Below are positions 53,789 through 61,687 of a stretch of DNA of 64,000 bases, piece by piece. Origin of the DNA: Acidicapsa ligni (GTDB lineage Bacteria; Acidobacteriota; Terriglobia; Terriglobales; Acidobacteriaceae); assembly GCF_025685655.1 (NCBI RefSeq), contig NZ_JAGSYG010000001.1, positions 682,001 through 746,000 of the forward strand, given 5' to 3'. Made by a program: the position numbers and the translations under genes. Below the pieces are notes generated by a model that was not told the DNA's origin, did no database searches, and was given only the letters and a program-made list of their open reading frames with translations. Position 1 is the first letter of the stretch. Each line of letters starts with the position of its first letter.

Positions 53789-56140
53789 TTAGGCAAAGTT
53801 ATGGCACTCTTCCAGAAGTTTTTTTGCTTCACCGATCAGATTCGTAACTTGCAGCGGCTTGCTCGCGCGATACGGCGATGACAGCCACGTTTGTTGCCAG
53901 AGGTCGAGAGAAAAGGCGTGTCCCGTCTGTTGAGCCTCAAAGTAGGCAGACCATCGTGCCGCGTAATAATCCCGCGTTAGTCCCGACCATGCTCGCGATG
54001 CGTAATCGGAGAGCTCCGGCCATCCCCATGTAGTGATCAACCTGCGGGCATTTTCGTCGTAATACGCTGCCTCATCCTCCGACCGCGCCCATGAGCGAGC
54101 AGCTTGCGTCCAGGATTCAAGCCGGCGATCCGCCCGCAGGTTCATCAGTGCATCCATGCGACGCATCCACCCGATGGCACGCTCGGCACTCTGCTTTGCC
54201 TCAGCTTTCTGGGCCTGCGTTTTCTGAATCTGATTCTGCTGTTTCGCTCCGCCAGTCTCAACGGCACGTTGCAGCATTCGGTCAACCTGACCTCCCACAG
54301 CCTGCACCACCAGCTCAATGAGGTCATTGCGATAGAGCGCATTATCGGAAAGCTTGTCAGCGCAGGAGAGAAAGAGCTCGACCGCCGCTACAAATGTCGC
54401 GCCGGAGTCAACCGCCGCAGCCTCAGGGTGCGTACTTGGCTCGCCCTGCCATGCCTGCTTGGTCATCCAGATATGCGCGCTATAAGCGCTTTCCAGCAGC
54501 AGCTTCCACGCCTGCTGCATCGCCGGAGGGCACGCCCCATAGCGCGAAGTGCAGTATGCCGGAATCCACGTGGTCAGATCGATCGGCTCGCGAAGCCAGC
54601 CCGCATCGGTCATCAGCTCGTAAACAACCTCGTTGTTTTCAATCCCCTCGGGACACATGCCCCAGCCCACGAGATTACCCCGATCTTCGCTATGCAGCAC
54701 CGCGGCAGGCTCACTCGCCATCAGTGCAAGGTTGCCCTTGATGTTGTTATTCCCGCCAAAGGTGTGGGCCATGCCGTTGATCCACTGCTTGCCAAAGAAT
54801 GCCTTCTGCACCTTCCACTGCCCCGGCGCATATTTGCCGCGCAGCTTCGGAGTCAGATCGTTGGCATAGTCGATGATCAGCATCCGGTCGTTTGGAACAC
54901 CGCGTAACAGTGCCTGCACCGAGGCGTTGTCCCAGAACTCCGAGGCGTAGACAAACAGCCATCCCTGCATCACCCAGGTTCCATTCGGGTCACCGGCTTG
55001 AATGCCCTCGTATACCGTGCGCCCAAAGCGCTCCAGGTCCTCGTAGCGATGGTCCTGGCTCACCGGAACGGCAAGTTCATTGAAGGTATCGGCCAGGTAA
55101 TACTCCACTTCGCCGTATTCCGCCTTGTACTCCTCGATGAACTTCTTCCCGATCTGCCGGTACAGGGCGTTCTCGCCTGGATGCAGAATGAAAGTGCGCG
55201 TACTGCGTGGGATGGTCTTGAACTCATCCGCAAGCCACAGCAGCGTGAAGGTCTCTGCCTCAGGATGCAGCCGCTTGAAACCCTGTGGAACAAATCCTGC
55301 AAAGGCTGGAGCCACCGGCTTCATTCCCAGCTCGCGCATCCGGTCGAGTATCTTGCCCTGTAGAACGCGCTTGCCTTCAATCCAGTTCTGGGGCAGGGGA
55401 CCGTCAAAATTGTTGATGTTGCCCATGCGATGCCAGGGTAGATGGCCCGGACCAGTGGAGAAATCATCGATCTCCCGCTGCGTCAGGCCCATCGACAGCC
55501 ACACCCTCTGCCAGATCGCCTCCTGCCCATCCATCGCGAGAGGCATCGTGATGCCGTGGAGAGCCATCCAGTCCAGCTCGCGTTCCCACCGCTCCCAGTC
55601 CCAGAAGGCCATTGTGTAGCCGTAGGTGCAGGGGTTGAGGTACTGGACAAATTTGTAGGGGCAAACCACCCGCTGGCTGGCATAGTCAGGCAACGTCGCA
55701 GGAAGGTTCACGTTGCGGCCGCCCCAGGTGATCATGGCGTTGCAGGCACTTCTCAGGTAGCTGTAAATGCCTCGGCAGAGGGCGACTCCGCTACTCCCGG
55801 AGACCTCAACCTGGCCGCCAGTCGCCTTGATCTCGTAAACCTCATACCCGCCCTCAGAGGGAATCGAGTGCAAATGAAACTCCGAGGCACGGCTCCCGAG
55901 CTGGCGAAGCAAAACGGCTTCTGCGGAGGCAACCGCTGTCTCCGACGCACCCGCTCGTCCCCGGGCGCGCCGCAACCGAGCCGCTACTTCTTGATTGCTG
56001 TCTTGATCCGCGGAATTGGGATTGCCAGTAATGGGAGCGTCCGAAACAGCGCTCAGAGTAGAGCCAGACGAATCGATGGCAGCCAATGCTGTGCCAACGC
56101 TAATACATGACGTGCCGAGAAATTTGCGCCTGGTCCACAT
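53789..56140 (-). CDS. Tat-exported alpha-N-acetylglucosaminidase (GH89, NAGLU-like)
   Basis: 783-residue GH89 enzyme that removes terminal alpha-linked GlcNAc. The Tat leader is MWTRRKFLGTS. An N-terminal NAGLU domain (about 40-135) precedes the barrel, with CTYGYTMAFWDWERWERELDWMALHGI typical of the family. The two catalytic Glu are at about 355 (YLADTFNE) and 498 (MCPEGIENNEVVYELM). A C-terminal helical domain follows. I chose ATG 56140 because it starts the Tat signal; a TTG at 56188 would add 16 residues with no export sense. First gene of the operon with nagX and the receptor. Confidence 0.92.
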   Translation of the reverse strand: MWTRRKFLGTSCISVGTALAAIDSSGSTLSAVSDAPITGNPNSADQDSNQEVAARLRRARGRAGASETAVASAEAVLLRQLGSRASEFHLHSIPSEGGYEVYEIKATGGQVEVSGSSGVALCRGIYSYLRSACNAMITWGGRNVNLPATLPDYASQRVVCPYKFVQYLNPCTYGYTMAFWDWERWERELDWMALHGITMPLAMDGQEAIWQRVWLSMGLTQREIDDFSTGPGHLPWHRMGNINNFDGPLPQNWIEGKRVLQGKILDRMRELGMKPVAPAFAGFVPQGFKRLHPEAETFTLLWLADEFKTIPRSTRTFILHPGENALYRQIGKKFIEEYKAEYGEVEYYLADTFNELAVPVSQDHRYEDLERFGRTVYEGIQAGDPNGTWVMQGWLFVYASEFWDNASVQALLRGVPNDRMLIIDYANDLTPKLRGKYAPGQWKVQKAFFGKQWINGMAHTFGGNNNIKGNLALMASEPAAVLHSEDRGNLVGWGMCPEGIENNEVVYELMTDAGWLREPIDLTTWIPAYCTSRYGACPPAMQQAWKLLLESAYSAHIWMTKQAWQGEPSTHPEAAAVDSGATFVAAVELFLSCADKLSDNALYRNDLIELVVQAVGGQVDRMLQRAVETGGAKQQNQIQKTQAQKAEAKQSAERAIGWMRRMDALMNLRADRRLESWTQAARSWARSEDEAAYYDENARRLITTWGWPELSDYASRAWSGLTRDYYAARWSAYFEAQQTGHAFSLDLWQQTWLSSPYRASKPLQVTNLIGEAKKLLEECHNFA

Positions 56141-56391
56141 GGTCGAGAGAGCCCTTTTTGATCCCCGAAGTATGGCCTCCTGGCGCAACTTCGCGAAAGC
56201 GTATTCACCGTTAGAAGTAGAGGTTTCACCGTGAATTCAATGTTTAACTTTATTAAGTATTTGAAAATAATAAAGATAGCTTCATCGTGGCGAGGTCTCC
56301 AATGGGCAGATCCGTCGCCGGATGCTCAGGATTAAGCCCTATTTGGAGAGAGATTTTCGCGGAAAATGGCTTGGGAGACGGTTCACACGGC

Positions 56392-57750
56392 TCACGGTTT
56401 GATTCGGTGATAGGTCAGCACGTGTACCTCAGGAGCATTACCGCCCACGCTGGTCGTCTCCAGGAGAGCCTCGAAATAAGGCATCTGATTCCCGGCTGCG
56501 CCAATCTGCTGGGCAAAAGTAGTAAACGCACTGGAGTTAAAAGGAAAGTCCGACGCCGACTCCGTACCCGCCATGCCGGTGCCCTCAAAGAGCAGTGATT
56601 CCCCCTCGTCCTCAATGCCGGGGAGAAATGCCAGCACGCCATAACTATGCCGCGTACCGTCGATCACCTTGTCGTAGTAGACCGAGGCCTCGCCCTTCGC
56701 CGGATGCTTATTGAGCACATACCCCTCGGCAGTCTTCCAGTCGTAATTCACCTCAAAATTCAGGCGATTCGAAAAAAGACCCACCCACGGGTTCGCCGCT
56801 TTTCCTCCAATGAGGATCACGTTACGGCTCTTCAGATCGTCGATCCGCAGCACCCGCGCGTTCCGCGTCTCAACCGTAGTATTTCGCCCCGCCGGTAGCC
56901 GCCCCAGCCGCAAAGCAAGATTGAGATCGGCCGTACTCGTATATTGATGAGCCGCAAACCAGTCAGAAGTCAGCGCAAGCGGGCTGGAAGCAGGCAGATC
57001 TTTCCTGTCCAGGTAGCTTCCACTCAAATACTGATCCAGCGGAACAGGAGTCTTCGTCACTTCTTCAAACAAGACCAGAGCGTCATCCGATGGCACAATC
57101 ACCACAGGCCGCCCCTCTTTGAAGATTTTCGCCCAAAGCACGTCCGAGGCCGAACGGCTCTGGTGGTTCGTCAAACTAATCCCTGCAACAACTGCCAGCA
57201 CGAGCAGAACGGCCATCGCAGAAATAACCCACACGCGCCGGAATCTCCGAGACGGAGCCGCCGCCGCTGGTTCCTCGCTTTTCTCGCTGGCGCCAGCCGA
57301 TTCCAGAACGCCACCCTCTCGCGCTGGTGACAACTCCGGCCGCTGCGGCGCAGCAGCATTCCGAAGTTCAAAGACCGGAACATAGCCGCCCTTGGGAATG
57401 GTAATAATCAGCGAACTGGAGGGAGCCTCATGCTCGAAATACTCTTCCAGCCGTTGGCGCAGCAACCGGGCCTGGGTCCGGACAATGCTGTCGTCGGAAG
57501 CAATATACGCAGGTGACCGCGCAAATACGTGAACGCCAATCTGCTGCTCGTTGATTTCTTTGGCATTTCCAGCAATGGTTTGCGTGCAGATGAACTTGAG
57601 AAACTGAGCCAGTCGAGAAGATTTCGCAAAGGTTCGCGACGCCAAAACAGATCCCAACAACGCCAGTCGTTCATCTGTGCCTGGTTGCGAGGGGTCTATG
57701 GATGGCGGGAAGCCCTTAAGCGGTTTTGGATTGATCTCAATCACGCCCAT
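56392..57750 (-). CDS. Membrane-anchored winged-helix-like regulator
   Basis: 452-residue protein. Residues of about 30-128 match a DNA-binding domain common in Acidobacteria and Proteobacteria regulators: FAKSSRLAQFLKFICTQTIAG, KEINEQQIGVHVFAR, SIVRTQARLLRQRLEEYFEHE and ITIPKGGYVPVFE. A membrane helix (about 168-190, VWVISAMAVLLVLAVVAGISL) separates it from an exported domain of 260 residues that I do not recognise (starting DVLWAKIFKEGRPVVIVPSDDALV). It lies 251 bases upstream of GH89 on the same strand, so it may sense a signal outside the cytosol and control that operon; inferred. Confidence 0.72.
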   Translation of the reverse strand: MGVIEINPKPLKGFPPSIDPSQPGTDERLALLGSVLASRTFAKSSRLAQFLKFICTQTIAGNAKEINEQQIGVHVFARSPAYIASDDSIVRTQARLLRQRLEEYFEHEAPSSSLIITIPKGGYVPVFELRNAAAPQRPELSPAREGGVLESAGASEKSEEPAAAAPSRRFRRVWVISAMAVLLVLAVVAGISLTNHQSRSASDVLWAKIFKEGRPVVIVPSDDALVLFEEVTKTPVPLDQYLSGSYLDRKDLPASSPLALTSDWFAAHQYTSTADLNLALRLGRLPAGRNTTVETRNARVLRIDDLKSRNVILIGGKAANPWVGLFSNRLNFEVNYDWKTAEGYVLNKHPAKGEASVYYDKVIDGTRHSYGVLAFLPGIEDEGESLLFEGTGMAGTESASDFPFNSSAFTTFAQQIGAAGNQMPYFEALLETTSVGGNAPEVHVLTYHRIKP

Positions 57751-58057
57751 ATTTCAGTTAGACAGTCGGAATGCGATAACTACTCTAAGGATAAACGAAG
57801 CAGGTCTGACGCGCTGTACACACGCAGCGCATCAGGCTTCCAGCGCTAAGCCGTATTGAAGATGCACTACCCGGTAACTAGCAGATTCTATATAGGATGG
57901 CCGGAAGAGAAGAATTCAGGCTCTGGATGCGGCTTTTGGCCCCATAATCGTGCAGCAAATCTTTTTCATCCACCTATCGAACGCACCCTCATACACTTAC
58001 AGCCGCCTGCCCAGTCGGATGAAAATGATCTTGGCATCTCCGCTGGAGAATAAGAGG
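57751..58057. other. 307-base gap between two regulators
   Basis: Lies between the start of the membrane winged-helix gene and the stop of the TolB-type regulator. An open frame of 65 codons at 57856-58053 (plus) has no ribosome site, a composition unlike the neighbours and no recognisable family. I see no hairpin or repeat that I can support; it probably carries the promoter of the 57750 gene. Confidence 0.5.
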
Positions 58058-60409
58058 TTAGTTCCAACCATCCAGAATCATGATGCTGGTGTTTGTATTC
58101 GATCTCCGTGCAAATAAAACAGATCGCCCATCGGCGGAGATGGAGATGCTATCGTTCACCGCCTGCGCTGTCTGCCCCAGAACCTGTACCTTGCCCGATT
58201 TCAGATCAAGCCGGGAAAGAGTCGTCGAAGCCGAGGAGGGAAGTCGCGTCAGATAAAACAGCCCGCCCTGGGATATCGTCCACGAATGCCACATTCCCTG
58301 CCCAAGAGATGCCAGGGGAAGATCCTCATGAGCGGAGTGGAGCGATAGCCGCCGAATCTCGGTGCGCCCCATATCCGACACATAAATAAAAGACTTACCA
58401 TCCGAAGTTTCCATTGCGTTAAAGCCGCCGTTGCTGGTGATCTGCGCCTCAACCCCGGTGTCGAGAGCGTGCCGCCAGATCTGCCAATCTCCCGTCCGGT
58501 TTGAACTGAAATAGATCGCGCTTCCGTCATGAGACCAGCTCGGGACGAGATTGTCGGAATTGGTCGCAGCCGAGTCCGTGATGCGTGCTGATTCGCCGCT
58601 ATCCAGATTCACCACAAAGATATTCGCGCGCCCTCCGCCTCGCGAATCAAAGGCGAGAGAACGGCCGTCGGGCGACCAGCGCGGAGAGCCCGTCATGGGT
58701 CCATCGAAGTGCGTGATCTTCTTCGGCTCGCTTCCATCGCTCTTGCAGATCCAGATCTCGTTCGCGCCCGACCGGTCGCTGCGGAACGCGACATGCGTCC
58801 CATCCGGAGAGTAAACCGCACTGGCATCAAAGAAGTTAGACGTAATGAACGGTTCCGCATCGCTATGCGGATCAATCGAAAGACGCCATACCGACACGTT
58901 GTTGGGCGAGTCGACATAAGCCATGCGATGCCCGACCGCCGAAACCGTAGGAGTTGAAGTATGGGTAAGCGGCGTCGTCACAGCCGTAGGAGAACCTCCG
59001 GTTAGAGGAAGGCTCCAAATGCTGCCCAGACTGGTTGCCCTGCCCGACGAAAAGAGAATGCTTCTCCCGTCGGAACTCCACGCCAGCCCATCGACTGGAT
59101 TGGCGCGGGAAGTGAGCTTTCGCTCCAATCCGCCTGTCGCCGGTACAAGATAAATCTCGTCCGAGGAGTCACCCTGGGAACGGCGAAACGCGATCAGTGT
59201 GCCATCCGGCGAGAACGCTGCCTGGTCGTCCACCGTACGCGGAGGAGCATGGGTAAGCCTGCGCTTCTGTCCCGTATCAACGGAGATCAGCACAAGGGAC
59301 GGACTCTCGTTTTTACCGCCGCAGTCTGTCGTCACCAATGTCCGGGCATCCGGAGACCACGAGAGCGTCGGAGTATTGCGGAAAGCATCGTCCGCACCGC
59401 AGATCGTCGCGACCTGCCTCCGAAGCGCAGGATTCTGCTTCTTCACGATCAGCACCTCAAGAGGCTGATCGTCTCCCACCGAGTGGAGAAATGCGATCTC
59501 CGACCCCCGGGGCGACCAGGACGGCGAGTAGTCGTCGTGACCTGTGTCTATCAATATGTGTCGGTCGTCACTCGAAACGTGCTGCAGATAGATGCTCTGG
59601 TGAGAGTCCGTACCGGAGCGCCACGTATAAGCAAGTTCCTGCCCGTCCGAGGAAAATGAGGGCTGCAGAAAGAGTCCAGGCGTACTCGTCAGTGGCCGCG
59701 TACTGGTCACGTTTTCAGGCGGCCGCTCTCGCCGTGTAGCCCAGAGCCGAATAACGAGGACGCCAAGGAGACATGCGACCACGAGCAGGAGTGGCAGCAG
59801 AAAAACGCGAAGATTGCGATCGTCTCCCCTGTATGTTTGCGGAGATTTCGGTATCTGCGGAGATGAGATCACCGCCGGAGCGGCCAGGTAGTCCACGATT
59901 GGCGGCAGTTGCTCTATCGCCGGAGCAGGCCCGGACGCGCTATCCGCCAGTTCCGGCCCGGTCAGGCTTCCAGTCTGGCTTTCGGTAAGGCTCTCAGCAT
60001 AAGGAAGACGAGAGACCGGCACGACGAAACGGTAGCCAACTTTCGGCACAGTCTCGATAAATTGCTCCGCATCCGAGGTCTTTCCCAAAATCTTGCGGAG
60101 GCTCGCGATATGGACGCTCAGGTTCGCATCCTGCACATAGCTATCCGGCCACACTGAGCGTATCAGGTAGTCCTTGTCCAGGAGCCGCCCAGCCCCCTGA
60201 AGCATGATTACCAGCAGATCGAATGTCTTTGGTGACAGGGATATAAGCGTATCTCCTCGCCATACCCTGTGCTCCCGCGCGTCTAAACGGTACTCGCCGA
60301 ACACGAAGATTTCGTCTTTGGTCACCACAGCGCAGATATTCAGAGCCTCACTGTTTGAACATAACAACTCCGACTCTCTGGAGTCGATGAGGCCGCTCCA
60401 TCTCAGCAT
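58058..60409 (-). CDS. Winged-helix regulator fused to a TolB/PD40 beta-propeller
   Basis: 783 residues from the chosen start. An OmpR/CadC-type winged helix lies at about 33-132 (FGEYRLDAREHRVWRGD, LSPKTFDLLVIMLQ, VWPDSYVQDANLSVHIASLRKILG, VPKVGYRFVVPV). A membrane helix (about 200-225) separates it from a periplasmic propeller with repeated PDG, SWSPDGR and IYFSSNR motifs (PD40/TolB repeats). A ToxR-like one-component sensor is the likely role. The frame runs open to 60724, but that would overlap the divergent phosphoesterase start; ATG 60409 leaves a 222-base promoter gap. Confidence 0.85.
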   Translation of the reverse strand: MLRWSGLIDSRESELLCSNSEALNICAVVTKDEIFVFGEYRLDAREHRVWRGDTLISLSPKTFDLLVIMLQGAGRLLDKDYLIRSVWPDSYVQDANLSVHIASLRKILGKTSDAEQFIETVPKVGYRFVVPVSRLPYAESLTESQTGSLTGPELADSASGPAPAIEQLPPIVDYLAAPAVISSPQIPKSPQTYRGDDRNLRVFLLPLLLVVACLLGVLVIRLWATRRERPPENVTSTRPLTSTPGLFLQPSFSSDGQELAYTWRSGTDSHQSIYLQHVSSDDRHILIDTGHDDYSPSWSPRGSEIAFLHSVGDDQPLEVLIVKKQNPALRRQVATICGADDAFRNTPTLSWSPDARTLVTTDCGGKNESPSLVLISVDTGQKRRLTHAPPRTVDDQAAFSPDGTLIAFRRSQGDSSDEIYLVPATGGLERKLTSRANPVDGLAWSSDGRSILFSSGRATSLGSIWSLPLTGGSPTAVTTPLTHTSTPTVSAVGHRMAYVDSPNNVSVWRLSIDPHSDAEPFITSNFFDASAVYSPDGTHVAFRSDRSGANEIWICKSDGSEPKKITHFDGPMTGSPRWSPDGRSLAFDSRGGGRANIFVVNLDSGESARITDSAATNSDNLVPSWSHDGSAIYFSSNRTGDWQIWRHALDTGVEAQITSNGGFNAMETSDGKSFIYVSDMGRTEIRRLSLHSAHEDLPLASLGQGMWHSWTISQGGLFYLTRLPSSASTTLSRLDLKSGKVQVLGQTAQAVNDSISISADGRSVLFARRSNTNTSIMILDGWN

Positions 60410-60459
60410 AAGAACCCACTGTAAATGCCCTGTTAAAAAACACAGGTTGAGCCCCTTGG

Positions 60460-60493
60460 AGGCCCTATTATCGGGCCTTTTGGATTTTTTTTG
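60460..60493 (+). terminator. Intrinsic-terminator-like hairpin in the leader of the phosphoesterase gene
   Basis: AGGCCC (60460-60465) pairs with GGGCCT (60473-60478), followed by a T-rich run to 60492. A smaller hairpin CCTGT/ACAGG precedes it at 60429-60446. The T tract is only on the plus strand. The element stands 140 bases before the ATG at 60632, so it could be a transcription attenuator of that gene or end an RNA running antisense to the regulator. Confidence 0.6.
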
Positions 60494-60631
60494 GATGTCC
60501 TTTGCGCTCGCTTTGTGTGCCGCAGGCAGTGCTTCCCATACAGTCACTTCGGGGCCAGACAACTTTTCCGCAAGCCAAGGCAAAGCGGTGGGTTTCAAGG
60601 TTCCCAATCCAAAGAACTCCGAGGCTGTTTC

Positions 60632-61564
60632 ATGCTCCGACGTGCTTTTCTGCAGAACTCGCTGGCGCTGACCCTGGCGCCTGCTGGCAAAATCCTGGCC
60701 GCCCCGGCAGGCTATCTGGATCAAAAGCTGTTACCCAAAGCGAATCCAGAACGAGACTTCGACTTCGTATTTTTCACAGATGCTCATATGCAGCCCGAGC
60801 TCGGGGCCGCCGCAGCCTGCGCCAAATGTTTTAACCAGATCAACGAGTCCAGGCCCGACTTCTGCATCGCCGGCGGCGACCAGGTATTCGACGTTTGCGA
60901 ACAGGGTCTGGACCGGGCTCACTTGCTCTTCAAGCAATACCGTCAGGCCGAGGCGGAGCTGGCATGCAAGGTCTACCACACCGTCGGTAATCACGATGTC
61001 ACCGGCATCAATCAGAAAAGCCCGTTTGAACCCGGCGATCCGGAGTACGGCAAGAAGCTCTACCAGGAGAACTTCGGAAAACTCTACTACTCCTACGACT
61101 ACAAGGGATGGCACTTCATCGTTCTCGACTCCATCGGGATCCAGTACTACAAAATTTTCAGTCCCCACTTCGACGGAGCCCAGTTGAACTGGCTGGAGGC
61201 TGATCTGGCCGCTGTCGGGCCAACCACTCCCGTCGTGGTCGTAACGCATGTTCCCATCACATCCATGCTCGGATCGTTCTCAACAGATCAGCGTGGACCG
61301 ATCGTCGCCAACTCCTATGCGGTACATGCGCTCCTGGCCAAGTCGAACGTGAAACTGGTGCTCCAGGGCCATCTGCATGTGTGGGAAAAATCGCAGTACC
61401 ACGGAACCGAATACCTGATCGGCGGCGCCGTCTCCGGAGCCTGGTGGAAAGGCAAGATGGAGGACGGCAGTTCCGAAGGCTACACACTTTGCCAGGTGCG
61501 CGGAGATGAGATCGTGACGTCCTACGTGACTTATCCCTGGGTAGCCGCCAATCACCTTACCTAA
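60632..61564 (+). CDS. Exported calcineurin-like metallophosphoesterase
   Basis: 310-residue phosphoesterase with a Tat-like leader (MLRRAFLQNSLALTLAPAG). The five metal-binding blocks are visible: FFTDAHMQ, IAGGDQVFD, HTVGNHDV, VVTHVPI and LQGHLHVWE. The second block reads GGDQ instead of the usual GGDxxD pattern but keeps the Asp. GAGG lies eight bases before ATG 60632; the longer frame from 60491 has no ribosome site. It is divergent from the TolB-type regulator and 123 bases ahead of a TonB receptor, suggesting periplasmic phosphate ester or phosphoglycan processing. Confidence 0.87.
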   Translation: MLRRAFLQNSLALTLAPAGKILAAPAGYLDQKLLPKANPERDFDFVFFTDAHMQPELGAAAACAKCFNQINESRPDFCIAGGDQVFDVCEQGLDRAHLLFKQYRQAEAELACKVYHTVGNHDVTGINQKSPFEPGDPEYGKKLYQENFGKLYYSYDYKGWHFIVLDSIGIQYYKIFSPHFDGAQLNWLEADLAAVGPTTPVVVVTHVPITSMLGSFSTDQRGPIVANSYAVHALLAKSNVKLVLQGHLHVWEKSQYHGTEYLIGGAVSGAWWKGKMEDGSSEGYTLCQVRGDEIVTSYVTYPWVAANHLT

Positions 61565-61687
61565 GTTTTTTTTGCCATACCTGTGCGTCCACGGTCTCTT
61601 CATCGCAGACTCAATCTTCATCCGTAGATGCACAGTCATCCTCCTCACATAACAAACGGCTTCACCACTGCTCGGAAAGGCAAATCG

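Noticed and set aside
57856-58053. 65-codon plus-strand frame between the two regulators
   Set aside because: No ribosome site, no recognisable fold and atypical composition.
60410-60724. N-terminal extension of the TolB-type regulator
   Set aside because: It would overlap the divergent phosphoesterase start, covers the terminator-like hairpin and has no domain content.
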